From assembly GCA_041398605.1 (NCBI GenBank), contig JAWKUK010000013.1:1-64000 (forward strand): DNA of 64,000 bases, read 5' to 3'. The notes below the pieces were generated by a model that was not told the DNA's origin, did not search any database, and was given only the letters and a program-made list of their open reading frames with translations. Source of the DNA: JAWKUK01 sp041398605 (lineage in GTDB: Bacteria > Planctomycetota > UBA1135 > GCA-002686595). Made by a program: the position numbers and the translations under genes. The first letter of the stretch is position 1. The number at the start of each line of letters is the position of its first letter. Shown here one piece after another: positions 11,384 through 20,980 of the stretch.

Positions 11384-13908
11384 TCACCGGATCGGCACGG
11401 ACGTCTCCGCGCCTGCGCGGACGTCGATCACGCGCGTGACCGACGGCGCGAGCTCGGTCCTCGCGCCCGTCGCGGGATCGAGGGCGCTGGTGCGAAGCAC
11501 GAGGTCGTAGCGCCCCTCGGCCAAGCGACCGACGACAGCGCGGGCTGGGAGCGGGCCCTCCGCCGTCTGCCAGCCCGAGAGCTCCTCCGTGGCCGCGGCG
11601 GCGCGCAAGGTCAGCTCGAAGCGCGCCGTGTCGCCCACGGCTCCCGGGCCGTCGCACGTGAGCACGAGCATGCCTGCGCGCAGCGCGACCGGGACTTCGA
11701 GCGACGCGCCAGCAGCGAGGTCGAAGGGCGCCGAGCGGCCGAGCGTCAGGCCATCGACGCTGACTTCCGCCGCGAGCCCCGCGCCGCGCGGCGCGAGGCC
11801 GCGCGCGGCGCCGCTCGCGTCGGTCGCGCCCAGCGACGCCACGCGCGACTGCGCGGCCCAGAGGACCACCTCCGCGCCGACCAAGGCCTCACCCGTCAGG
11901 GCGTCTGTCACCGTCACCGTCAGATGCGCGGGCGCCTCCCCAGCGAGCTCGAACGTCAGGCTCGCGGGTGCGTCGGGCGCGACGTCGACGTGTTGGACGA
12001 TCGGCCTTAGGACACGCCGGCCATCACGGAGCAACGTGACCTGGTGCGGGCCGGGCGAGAGCCCAGTGAGCTCGACCACGCCATCACGGCGGAGGACCTC
12101 CAGCGCGCGCGCCGCGCCCCGTGGCGCGCGCGCTGGATCGTCCCCTGGCGTCGGCGCGACCTCGACGATGAGCCCGAGCGGTGAGTCTCCAGCCACGGTC
12201 TGCACGGTGACGCGCAGCGCAGCGCCGGCATCGAGCGCGATCTCCCCGAGCGCGCGTACCTCTTGGCCGACGACGACGAGGCCCTCGAGGGCGCGCGACG
12301 CGCGGCCCCCCTCGCTCAGGTCCAAGCGATAGGTCCCAGGCGCGAGGCCATCGAACCGGAACTCTCCGCCCTGGTCCGTGCGCAGCTCGCGCGGCTCGGC
12401 AAGCTGCGCGCCGTTCTCCTGAGCAGGCGCTTGGCGCAGGAGCGCGCATCGGACGCCGCTCAGCGGCGCGCCGTCCGCGAGCACACGCCCGGTCAGAGCG
12501 GCCCCGCGCGCCAAGCGCACAGTCTGCTGGGCGCGGGCGGCGCGTCGAACGCGACCGCGACGTCGACGGGCACGTAGCCCGGCGCCGTGATCCGTAGCGT
12601 CTCGGCGCGGCCCGGCGCAGCGCTCAAGGTGACTTGCCCCTGCGCGCGCTCTTCGTCCGTGCTCGGTGACACGGCGCCCCCCCGTGCGGCCGTGACGCGG
12701 AACTGGGCGACAGGTGCGGCGTCCGCGGCATCGAGCACGCGCAGCGTCAAACGCGCCGCGCGCGTGAGGACGATGCGCACGTCCTCGGCCCCGGGCTCGA
12801 ACGTGAACGCCGCGCCGCCCTGGCTGCGCCCGCCCCAAGGCTCGAACGCGGGGTCGCGATTGACCTCCAAGCGGTACGGCTCAGCCTGCGGCAAGGCCAG
12901 CACAAAGCGGCCGTCGTCATCGCTGTCGGCGCCCGCGCCGCGGCCTCCGCCCACGGGCCACCCATAGACGCGCACGCCGCGCAAGGTGGCGCCCGCCGTG
13001 TCCACGACGACGCCCGAGATGGTGGGCGCGTCGCTGAGCACGAGGTCCGGCGCGACCGCAGTCTCGCCGACGCGCACGTCGAGGACACGCACGGTCCCAG
13101 CGAGGCGCCGCGGCGCGAGCGCAGTGAGCGCGGCGCTCCCCGCTGAGAGATGTCCGAGCAGATAGTGCCCAGCACCATCGGTGCGCGCTTGGACGACCCG
13201 GCCGCCCGGGAACGCGCCCTCGAGCCGAACGCTCGCCCCGACGATCGGCGCACCGAGAGGATCGACGACGACGCCTTGCACGGCGCCTGCGGCAGGCACG
13301 ATGAGCGTGCCGAGGTCATTGTCGCCAGGCACGAGCGCGGGGAGGTCGCGCCCGCCCGCGCGCCCGAAGTCGCGCGCCACCAAGCCGAGGTATGGGTCGT
13401 TCTCGCCCGTCAACATCACCCAATCGGCCGTGGGCACCGGGACCTCGAAGAGGAAGGTGCCGTCCTCGTCCGTGCGCGTGCCGAAGCCTGGGCGGCGCTG
13501 ATCGCCGCGCAACAGCGTCGGCGTCTCGCTGCCTGCGCGCCAGACCTTGGCGGCCGTCGTCAGCTCGAGGTCGAGGCCCGAGACCGGCGCTCGGTCCGAG
13601 TCGATGACGACGCCGAAGACGCGCGCGATCGGGACCTCCAGCGGCGCCGCGTCCACGCCGTCGATGCGGGCCAACGGGGCGCCCAGCGCCTCCGGCCGCG
13701 GGGCGGCGAGGCCGGGCACCTCCGGCTCCGTCGCGCTCGCTTCAGCCGCGGGCGCAGGCGCCACTGACGCGCTCGTCATCGGACCGCCCGTGGGGTCACC
13801 CGTGGGGTCAGCGAGCGAGCCACCGAGCGCGCGCTCGCCAGCCCCCCGCAGCGTCAGGAACATGACCAACAACGACGCCGCGAGGACAAGGGGGAGGAAG
13901 GTGCGCAT
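11384..13908 (-). CDS. Membrane-anchored protein with repeated carboxypeptidase-regulatory-like domains (frameshifted)
   Basis: The gene encodes about 841 residues once a single-base shift near 12531 is repaired. The N-terminus has one membrane segment (FLPLVLAASLLVMFLTLRG). After a Pro/Ala-rich linker there are several beta-sandwich modules of the carboxypeptidase-regulatory/CNA-B type, recognised by repeats of the pattern GVVVDxxGAPIxGASVRL, TRTDEDGTFLFEV and RTDGAGHYLLGHLSAG; the second half has TGRVLADGAPLSGVRC and ELRTDQGGEFRFDGLAPGTY. The frames join at FDAPPAP: adding one C there on the coding strand gives APPAPQQTVRLARGAALTG. Proteins of this kind are common and mostly uncharacterised in Planctomycetota, probably cell-surface or periplasmic. 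The downstream partner on the strand is convergent with the RND pump. A similar shorter protein lies at 40192-41586. Confidence 0.75.
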
Positions 13909-13957
13909 ATCGAACGGAGAGAGACGCCGGGGCCCGGCCCTCGCTACGAAGCGCCGC

Positions 13958-15628
13958 TCAGCGCGTGAGAGCGTACACGTCGTCTCCTTGATAAAGCCGC
14001 AGCAGAGGGACCGCGCTGTCGGGCGTCGGGGGGGCCGTCACATCGAGCCGCAGCGCTGGGATGCCGTACGGCGCGTCCACCGCGCGCACCCAAGCGCGCA
14101 TCCATGCGCGCTCGGAGGCGACCGGAGACACGAGGAACGTGACGTTCGGGTAGGCCTCGCTGGTCGCAAAGAGCGCGCCCGGTGCCGCACCCTCGCCCCC
14201 GCCCTCGCCCCCGCCCTCGAAGAACAGGACCTGCACCTCACCGCCGATCGTCCAGGTGCCGAGGATCCGCGCGCGTTCGGCGGCCGACCACTGCACGGCG
14301 AGGGCTGCGTCACCGGGGTCCTCGATCGGCTCTTCCGGCGCGGGGCGGCCGCCGGTCTCCAGCACCCTCAGCGGCGCTCCCGCGGCGCGGTCGTCGGGCA
14401 GCGCCAGCGCGAGGAGCCGGCCCCCAGCACGAACGAGCAACTGCCCCCCGACGGCGACCGGCGCGGCCCACGTGTGCTCTCCGCCGAGCGCCACCTCAGC
14501 CTGCACTTCGATCCGGTCGGTCGCGAGGCGCACGAGGCTGAGGTGGCCGTCCCCTTCGAGGAGCGCGGTCAGAGCGCCAGCGGGCGCGAGCGTGCAGTCC
14601 TCGAAGCCGCGCATGCGGAACGCGAGGTCTCCGGTGGCCTCGTCCACACAGACGAGCTGGGAGCCCGTGCTGCCATACACGCGCCCGTCACGCGCGACCA
14701 CGCGGCCCTGCTCGAACTGCGCGCGTCGCGCGAGCCAACTTGGCTGCGCGTGCCAGCCCGTGTGCGCCGCGGCCGCGAGCGCTGCGACGGCCTCACTCGC
14801 GCCCGGCCGTGGCACGCGTAGGACATCGATGCGGCGGAGGCCCCGCGAGCCTTGGCCGGACACGCAGACCCCTCCATCGCGCGTCAGGTGCACCATCGCG
14901 AAGTTGGTCAGGCCGCCCTGCGTGTGCGGCACGCGCCAGAGCTCGGCGCCGTCACCGAGGTCGAGCCCGACCGTCTCGTCGCCCGTCACGCAGACGACCT
15001 GCCGAACGCCATCCAACGTCGCGACGACCGGCGTGACGTAGCTGAACGCATACGGCCTCGAGCGCCAGCGCACGCCGCCGGTCGCCGGGTCGAGCGCGCC
15101 GTAGCCCGGGCCCGGCGCGCCGACCGCGATGAGTAGCGAGGCCTGCGCTGGAGCGTCCGCCGCCGCGGGGCGCTCGAACACGATCGGGCTCGCGGCAAAA
15201 CCGAACTGCACCGGCGTCGCGCCGAGCGCCTCGACGAGGTCGAGCCGCCAGAGCGCGCGCCCGTCCTCGACGGCGAAGGCGCTCAAGACCCCGCCGAAGC
15301 CGAGGGCGATCACCGCGCCCTCGTGCACGAGCGCGTCGGCGTGGGGGGCCCGGCCGCCCATCTCGTCTTGACCTGGCTCCTCTTGACCTGGGCGCGGGTC
15401 GTTGTCGAGCGCGACCCGCCAACGCACGGCGCCATCGGAGAGCGCGAGCGACCAGAGCTCGGCGCGCTCGCCGAGCGCGGGGACGTAGACCACAGCGCCG
15501 ACGACGGTAGGGCGCGCATGCCCTCCGCCGACCTCACGGGACCAGAGCACGGGGAGCGCGCCTCGCCCTGCTCCCGGAGCGTCCGGGGACTGTGCGGCGA
15601 GCGAGCACAGGATGAGCGAGGTCCACAT
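13958..15628 (-). CDS. Exported PQQ/BamB-like beta-propeller protein
   Basis: A 556-residue protein with a short signal peptide (MWTSLILCSLAAQSPDA) and repeated blades of the quinoprotein/BamB type. Blade signatures include LWSLALSDGAVRWRVALD, LSAFAVEDGRALWRLDL, YGALDPATGGVRWRSRP, VGLDLGDGAELWRVPHT and LVCVDEATGDLAFRMRG. No PQQ-binding or dehydrogenase catalytic residues can be assigned, so it is more likely a structural or sensing propeller than an enzyme. A Gly/Glu-rich loop (about residue 470) is encoded by a short 12-base repeat. GGAG lies 4 bases before the ATG, a usable ribosome site, and a degenerate 9-base tandem repeat lies directly upstream. It ends 50 bases before the carboxypeptidase-regulatory-like gene starts on the same strand, so the two may be one transcript. 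Confidence 0.75.
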   Translation of the reverse strand: MWTSLILCSLAAQSPDAPGAGRGALPVLWSREVGGGHARPTVVGAVVYVPALGERAELWSLALSDGAVRWRVALDNDPRPGQEEPGQDEMGGRAPHADALVHEGAVIALGFGGVLSAFAVEDGRALWRLDLVEALGATPVQFGFAASPIVFERPAAADAPAQASLLIAVGAPGPGYGALDPATGGVRWRSRPYAFSYVTPVVATLDGVRQVVCVTGDETVGLDLGDGAELWRVPHTQGGLTNFAMVHLTRDGGVCVSGQGSRGLRRIDVLRVPRPGASEAVAALAAAAHTGWHAQPSWLARRAQFEQGRVVARDGRVYGSTGSQLVCVDEATGDLAFRMRGFEDCTLAPAGALTALLEGDGHLSLVRLATDRIEVQAEVALGGEHTWAAPVAVGGQLLVRAGGRLLALALPDDRAAGAPLRVLETGGRPAPEEPIEDPGDAALAVQWSAAERARILGTWTIGGEVQVLFFEGGGEGGGEGAAPGALFATSEAYPNVTFLVSPVASERAWMRAWVRAVDAPYGIPALRLDVTAPPTPDSAVPLLRLYQGDDVYALTR

Positions 15629-15631
15629 GGT

Positions 15632-15712
15632 TCTCCAGGGTCTCCGGGGCCTTTGGGGTCCTCGGGATCTTCGGGGTCTTCGGGGTCTTCAAGGTCGTCT
15701 TCAGGCTCTCGA
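15632..15712. repeat. Degenerate 9-base tandem repeat upstream of the propeller gene
   Basis: About nine imperfect copies of a 9-base unit close to ggggtcttc occupy the stretch directly upstream of the propeller start codon at 15628. The clearest copies are at 15672-15690. On the minus strand it reads as repeats of gaagacccc, which in one frame would give Glu-Asp-Pro. The unit length of 9 keeps any overlapping frame open. Function is not evident; it may affect the 5' untranslated region of the minus-strand gene. Confidence 0.6.
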
Positions 15713-15872
15713 GCCCAGCGGTTCGGAGCCGGGTGGGGCGGACGTGCCCGCCCGCGCGGGCCCGCTGGCGCACCCATAGGGTCTCCATGCGCGCCACCTC
15801 CGAATCCGACTCAGCGAACGATCAGGAAAGCGAGCCGAACCCGCCCGGCGCCGTTTCCCTACCATTCCCACG

Positions 15873-17018
15873 ATGCGCCCCGCTGCGTCGTCCCATCGCG
15901 CCTCGAAGGACAAGGCTGCGTCGTTCATCGAGCTGTTCTTCGACCTCGTGTTCGTGTTCTCGGTCACGCAGGTCGTCGGCCTCCTGCACGGGCACATCAC
16001 GGCGCAGCTCGTCGGCCAGGCCGTGCTGGTGTTCTGGCTCGTCTGGTGGGCTTGGACTCAGTTCACATGGGCGCTCAATGCAGCAGACGCGACGCACACC
16101 TACATCGAGCTCGCCGTGCTCGTCGCGACCGGGGTGACCTTCTTCATGGCGGTCGCGCTGCCCGGCGCGTTCAGCGAGAGCGCGCTCGGGTTCGCCCTCG
16201 CGTACACCGCCGTGCGCGCGATCGGCCTCGGCGTGTACTCCTGGGTCGCGTGGGTCGATGATGGTCAGCGCTCCGCGGTGTGCCGCTTCACCGGGGCGTC
16301 GCTGCTCGGCCTCTGCGCCGTCCTGGCGGGCGGTATGTTGGGCGGCGCCGCGCAATATTGGTGCTGGGGCCTCGCGGTGGCCCTCGACGTCCTCGCGGCG
16401 CTCATCGGAGGGCGGGCAGAGGGTTGGAACCTCTTCCCCGAGCACTTCGTCGAGCGACACGGCCTGTTTGTCATCATCGCGCTGGGCGAGTCCATGATCG
16501 TGGCGGCGAACGGAGTCGCCCGCGGCGGCTGGGACAACGACGTGCTCGTCGTCGCGTCGCTCGCCGTCGCCACGACCTGCGCGCTCTGGTGGACCTACTT
16601 CGTGCGCGCCAAGCCAGCGCTCGCGCACGCCATGGAGCACCGTCAGTTCGCCGCGCAATCGACGTTTGCGCGGGACGCGTTCAGCTTGATGCACTTCCCC
16701 ATGCTGCTCGGCGTCATCGCGTTTGCGGTCGCGATCGAGCACATGCTCGCGCACCCGCAAGCAGCGCTGCACCTCGAGACGACGGCCGCATTGGCGCTCG
16801 GCGTGGCGCTGTTCCTCGGGGGTATGGCGCTCGCCTTGCGCCGTGGCACCGGCGCGTGGCCCAAGGCGCGCGTCGCGCTCTGCCTCTTGAGCGCCGCGGC
16901 GATCTTGGGCCTCACCGGACGGCCCCCCGTCGCGGCGCTGTGCGCGGCGCTGGTCGGGACGCTGGCGCTGTGCGTCGTCGAGCAGCGCGTCCCCTATCGC
17001 AGCGCCCCGCGCGCATGA
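15873..17018 (+). CDS. ltrA: Low-temperature-requirement protein A family membrane protein
   Basis: A 381-residue polytopic membrane protein of the LtrA family (PF06772). The diagnostic N-terminal motif SFIELFFDLVFVFSVTQ is followed by WLVWWAWTQFTW, then TFFMAVALPGAF, and the HFVERHGLFVIIALGES segment that is a second family signature. About ten hydrophobic segments can be counted. LtrA was named from a Listeria cold-sensitive mutant; the molecular role of the family is not settled. The gene overlaps the following fusion gene by ATGA, so the two are probably co-translated, though no functional link is known. The start ATG at 15873 leaves a 15-residue polar head before the family motif. Confidence is high for family and low for function. 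Confidence 0.9.
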   Translation: MRPAASSHRASKDKAASFIELFFDLVFVFSVTQVVGLLHGHITAQLVGQAVLVFWLVWWAWTQFTWALNAADATHTYIELAVLVATGVTFFMAVALPGAFSESALGFALAYTAVRAIGLGVYSWVAWVDDGQRSAVCRFTGASLLGLCAVLAGGMLGGAAQYWCWGLAVALDVLAALIGGRAEGWNLFPEHFVERHGLFVIIALGESMIVAANGVARGGWDNDVLVVASLAVATTCALWWTYFVRAKPALAHAMEHRQFAAQSTFARDAFSLMHFPMLLGVIAFAVAIEHMLAHPQAALHLETTAALALGVALFLGGMALALRRGTGAWPKARVALCLLSAAAILGLTGRPPVAALCAALVGTLALCVVEQRVPYRSAPRA

Positions 17019-20000
17019 ACCCCAGACCCGCAGCGCCGCGCGCTCCGCGGCCTCGCTTCAGCGAGGCCGACGCGGTCACGCTCCTACGCGCGCACTTCGG
17101 CGTCGAGGCGACCGTCGCGCGGCTGCCCGGCGAGCGCGACTCGAACTTCAGCGCGCAATGGCGCGCAGCCTCGGGCGCGATGACCCAAGGTGTGCTGAAG
17201 TTCGCCGCCGCGGACGAGGAGCGGGGAGCGTTGGAGTTCCAGGCGGCGCTCCTCCAGCACGCCGAGACGCGGCTGCGCGCACGGCCGGACGCCGCGGCGC
17301 TGGGTCATGCCGCGGCGCTGGCTGAGGGCGTCGCGCTGCCGCGCGTGTTGGCGGACCGCGAGGGGCGGACGCTCCGTGAGGTGCACGGGGCCGACGGGCG
17401 CGCGCATTGGATGCGCCTCGTGGCCTGGGTCGACGGCGCGCCCCTCGCGCTGGCTCGGCCGAGGCCGCTGGGGCTGATGGAGTCGCTGGGCGGCGCCCTC
17501 GGCGCGCTCGACGCCGCCCTCGCGGACTTCACGCACGCGGGCGCGCGCCGCGTCGGGTTCGAGTGGGACCTATGCAACGGCCTCGACGTCGTCGCGCGAC
17601 ACCTGGGCGACGTGACGGACCCGGCGCAGCGCGCGGTGCTCGCGCGGACCCTCGGCGCGCTGGAGGCCGGCCTCGCGCCGCGCCTCGGGCGCCTCCCGCG
17701 CGCGGTCGTCCACAACGACGCGAACGACCACAATGTGCTCGTCGCCCTAGACCTCAACGGCGGCGCGCGTGTCACGGGCTTGATCGACTTCGGCGACTCC
17801 ATGCACACGCTGCGCGCCGGCGAGGTCGCGATCGCCGGCGCGTATGCGGCGCTGGAACGGCAGGCGCCGCTGCCCGCTCTGGCGGCGCTCGTCCGGGGTT
17901 ACCAGCGGCACGTCGCGTTGAGCGAGTGTGAGCTCGGCGCCCTCTACGACCTCGTGCGGCTGCGGCTCACTGTGAGCGTCGCGCTCGCGGCGCGCAACGC
18001 ACGCCTCACCCCGGACGACGCGTACCTCCAAGTGAGCGCGGCCCCAGCTTGGCGGCTGTTGGCGCGGCTCGAGCGCATGTCGCCGGCCTTCGTCGAAGCG
18101 ACCTTGCGACACGCCGCGGGCCTCGACCCCGCGCCGCGCATGACCCGCGCGCTCGCCTGGCTCCGCGCCGCGCGGGCCGAGCTCGTGCCCGTCATCGATG
18201 GCGAGCTCGCGGCAGCGCCGAGGGTCGACCTGTCGGTCGCGAGCCCGCTGATGGTGGGCGAGGCCGGCGACCTGGACGTCCCCGGCTGGGGCGCGAAGGT
18301 CGACGCGCTCGTCGCCGAAGCGCCTGGCCAACGCGTGCTGGGCTACTACGACGAGGCGCGCCTCGTCTACGACACGCGGGCCTTCGACGCGCCGAGCGAC
18401 GAGCTGCCCGAGCGGCGCACCGTGCACATCGGCACGGACGTCTTCGCCCCCGCGGGCACACCGGTGCGCGCGCCCTGCGCTGGGGTCGTCCTCTCCGTCG
18501 TCGAGCATGCACACCCGCTCGACTATGGCCCGACCGTCATCGTCCGCCATCGCCCGGCGCCGGGTGTGGAGTGGTGCACCCTCTTCGGGCACCTCGATCG
18601 CGAAGTCCTCGCGCGCCTCGCGCCAGGCGCGGCGCTCGCTGCAGGCGACCGCATCGGCGCGCTCGGGCCGCCCGAACACAACGGGGGCTGGCCGCCGCAT
18701 CTCCACGTGCAGCTCGTCGACGCGTCGCTCGCGCCGCTCGACGACGCGCCGGGGGTCGCATCGCCGACGGAGCGCGAGGTCTGGTTGGCGCTCGCGCCGG
18801 ACCCAGCGCCCTTGCTCGGCCTCGAGTCGACACGCGCCGCGCGGCACGAGTCGTCGGCGCTGCGCGCGACCCGCTGCGCGCGCCTCTTGCCCGCCCTCTC
18901 GCTGAGCTATCGAAGGCCTCTGACGATCGTCAAAGGGCGCGGGCAGTACCTGTTCGACTCGGACGGCCAGCGCTACATCGATTGCGTGAACAACGTCGCG
19001 CACGTCGGGCACTGCCACCCGCACGTCGTCCGCGCGGGTCAGCGCCAGATGAGCGTGTTGAACACGAACACGCGCTACTTGCACCCGCGCATCCTGGCGT
19101 ACGCGGAGCGGCTCGCCGCGACGCTGCCCCCGCACCTCGAGGTCCTGACGTTCGTGTGCAGCGGCAGCGAGGCCAACGAGCTGGCGCTGCGCATGGCGCG
19201 CGCGGCGACCGGCGCCCGCGACGTGCTCGTGCAGGAGGCCGGTTACCACGGCAATACCCAGGGGCTCGTGGAGCTGTCGCACTACAAGTTCTCGGGCAAG
19301 GGCGGCTTCGCGCCCCCGCCGCACGTGCACGTCGTGCCGCTGCCCGACCCGTTGCGCGGGATCCATCGAGGGGATGATTCCGGCCCGCGGTACGTCGCGG
19401 AGGTCGAGGCGCTCTTGCAGCGCCTCGCGGCCGAAGGGCGGCGGCCGGCTGCGCTCCTCGCGGAGCCGCTCATCGGCTGCGGCGGCCAGATCGTCCCGCC
19501 GCCAGGCTACCTCGCGGGCGCGTTCGAGGCCGTGCGCCGCGCCGGCGGCGTCGCGATCGCAGACGAGGTGCAGGTCGGGTTCGGGCGCGTCGGCACCCAT
19601 TACTGGGCCTTCGAAGCCGACGGCGCGGTCCCGGACATCGTGACGATGGGCAAGCCGATCGGGAACGGCCACCCGCTGGGCGCGGTCGCATCGACGCGCG
19701 CGGTCGCAGACGCGTTCGCGAACGGGATGGAGTACTTCAACACGTTCGGCGGCAATCCGGTCTCGTGCGCGATCGGCGAAGCGGTCCTGGACGTGGTCGA
19801 GGGCGAGGGGCTCATGGAGAATGTCTGCGCGGTGTCCGCGCGCTTCTTCGAGGGCGCCCGGGCCCTCGCAGCGCGCCACCTGGCCGCCGGCCACCCAGTG
19901 GTCGGCTCCGTGCGCGGCCGAGGGCTCTATCTGGGAATCGAGCTCGTGCTGGACCCAGCGCGGGGCACCCCCGCCACCGCCGTCGCGCGCTACGTGGCCG

Positions 20001-20176
20001 AGCGCATGCGAGACCACGGCGTCCTCGTAAGCACGGACGGGCCGCGCGCCAACGTCCTGAAGATCAAGCCGCCGCTCGTGCTCCGCGCGGAGGACATGGA
20101 CCGCCTCCTCGAGGTCCTCGACGTGGCCCTAGGGGAAGACCCGGTCCGCGCAGCCTGTGAACAAGGACAGCGCTGA
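17015..20176 (+). CDS. Three-domain fusion: APH-type kinase, LytM/M23 peptidase, class III PLP aminotransferase-fold phospho-lyase
   Basis: A 1053-residue fusion. Residues ~15-330 are an aminoglycoside-phosphotransferase-type kinase with the catalytic loop HNDANDHN (His233, Asp235) and IDFGD; the nearest functional analogue is hydroxylysine/aminoalcohol kinase. Residues ~440-600 are a LytM/M23 peptidase domain with both zinc motifs present, HIGTD (His471, Asp475) and HLH (His562, His564). Residues ~630-1053 are a class III aminotransferase fold with VCSGSEANELALRMARA, ADEVQVGFGRVGTHYW and the PLP lysine in MGKPIGNGHP (Lys880). This subgroup (AGXT2L-like) contains ammonio-phospho-lyases that act on phosphoethanolamine or 5-phosphohydroxylysine. 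Kinase plus lyase would phosphorylate an amino alcohol or hydroxy amino acid and then eliminate phosphate and ammonia. The peptidase in the middle is unexplained. There is no signal peptide, so the protein should be cytoplasmic. The start overlaps the ltrA stop (ATGA). The domain order is known in other bacteria; the substrate is inference. Confidence 0.88.
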   Translation: MNPRPAAPRAPRPRFSEADAVTLLRAHFGVEATVARLPGERDSNFSAQWRAASGAMTQGVLKFAAADEERGALEFQAALLQHAETRLRARPDAAALGHAAALAEGVALPRVLADREGRTLREVHGADGRAHWMRLVAWVDGAPLALARPRPLGLMESLGGALGALDAALADFTHAGARRVGFEWDLCNGLDVVARHLGDVTDPAQRAVLARTLGALEAGLAPRLGRLPRAVVHNDANDHNVLVALDLNGGARVTGLIDFGDSMHTLRAGEVAIAGAYAALERQAPLPALAALVRGYQRHVALSECELGALYDLVRLRLTVSVALAARNARLTPDDAYLQVSAAPAWRLLARLERMSPAFVEATLRHAAGLDPAPRMTRALAWLRAARAELVPVIDGELAAAPRVDLSVASPLMVGEAGDLDVPGWGAKVDALVAEAPGQRVLGYYDEARLVYDTRAFDAPSDELPERRTVHIGTDVFAPAGTPVRAPCAGVVLSVVEHAHPLDYGPTVIVRHRPAPGVEWCTLFGHLDREVLARLAPGAALAAGDRIGALGPPEHNGGWPPHLHVQLVDASLAPLDDAPGVASPTEREVWLALAPDPAPLLGLESTRAARHESSALRATRCARLLPALSLSYRRPLTIVKGRGQYLFDSDGQRYIDCVNNVAHVGHCHPHVVRAGQRQMSVLNTNTRYLHPRILAYAERLAATLPPHLEVLTFVCSGSEANELALRMARAATGARDVLVQEAGYHGNTQGLVELSHYKFSGKGGFAPPPHVHVVPLPDPLRGIHRGDDSGPRYVAEVEALLQRLAAEGRRPAALLAEPLIGCGGQIVPPPGYLAGAFEAVRRAGGVAIADEVQVGFGRVGTHYWAFEADGAVPDIVTMGKPIGNGHPLGAVASTRAVADAFANGMEYFNTFGGNPVSCAIGEAVLDVVEGEGLMENVCAVSARFFEGARALAARHLAAGHPVVGSVRGRGLYLGIELVLDPARGTPATAVARYVAERMRDHGVLVSTDGPRANVLKIKPPLVLRAEDMDRLLEVLDVALGEDPVRAACEQGQR

Positions 20177-20314
20177 TTTCGTCCGCGAATTCGGCGAGAA
20201 ATCCGCCGCTGGACGCCGGACCTGCCGCCCTTGACCAGTGGCCGGGATCGCAGACCGCGACACGTGCCCCGCGCGTGTCACGCGCGCCCCTCCCCCCACT
20301 GCTGGTGACCTCCC

Positions 20315-20941
20315 GTGGTTCGAGCGATACTCCAGAGCGTGAGCGACGCATTTCCTTTCCACGAGGCCCTCGAGGGCGCTCGTCGAGGTGAGAGCGGCGC
20401 GCTGGATCTCTTGACCAGGCGCTTCTATCCCACGGTGCAGGGCCTCGTCCACCACCGCCTGGCATCGGACCTGCGGCGGAGCCGTCCCTGGCTGTCCGCC
20501 CGCTTCAGCACGGGCGACGTGGTGCAAGACGTCTTCGACGGCGTCCTGCGCGACCTGGGCGCGTTCGCCGGGCAGACCGAGGAGGCCTTCGTCGGCTACC
20601 TCGCAGCCGTCGTCCGCAACCGCATCATCGACGCGATTCGCTTCCACGAGGCGGCCCAGCGCGACGGGCGGCGCATGCACGCCCTCGGAGACGAGTTCGA
20701 CGCCGAGGACGAGCGCCCGACGCCGGCGGAGAACGCGATGACCGCCGAGGAGTTCGAGCGGCTGTTCCGCGCCCTGGCGGAGTTCGACGTGCGTGAGCAG
20801 CACTTGCTGCGCGCCCGCCTCGAAGGGGTCTCCACGTTCACAGAGCTCGCCGACCAGCTGGGTTACTGCTCGGAGTCCGCCGCCCGGCGCGCGTTCTATG
20901 ACGCGCAGGCGCGCCTGACCCTGCGCCTCCGAACGAACTGA
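20315..20941 (+). CDS. Sigma-70-family (ECF-like) RNA polymerase sigma factor
   Basis: A 208-residue sigma factor. The region-2 part is visible as LLTRRFYPTVQGLVHHRL and FSTGDVVQDVFDGVLRDLGAF, with AFVGYLAAVVRNRIIDAIRF. A region-4 helix-turn-helix is visible at TFTELADQLGYCSESAARRAF. The sequence resembles planctomycete ECF groups that sit beside Ser/Thr kinases, and a kinase with N-terminal extension follows 39 bases later. This suggests the kinase controls or is controlled by the sigma factor. I took GTG at 20315, which has GGTGA six bases upstream; a second GTG at 20339 is possible and would remove eight residues. No anti-sigma factor gene is adjacent. Confidence 0.85.
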   Translation: MVRAILQSVSDAFPFHEALEGARRGESGALDLLTRRFYPTVQGLVHHRLASDLRRSRPWLSARFSTGDVVQDVFDGVLRDLGAFAGQTEEAFVGYLAAVVRNRIIDAIRFHEAAQRDGRRMHALGDEFDAEDERPTPAENAMTAEEFERLFRALAEFDVREQHLLRARLEGVSTFTELADQLGYCSESAARRAFYDAQARLTLRLRTN

Positions 20942-20980
20942 CCCGCGCGGATCGAGACGGTCCACACGAACGCCCTGCCG

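Noticed and set aside
17747..20017. Long antisense frame (756 codons) opposite the kinase/peptidase/lyase fusion
   Set aside because: No recognisable domain; high GC keeps antisense frames open.
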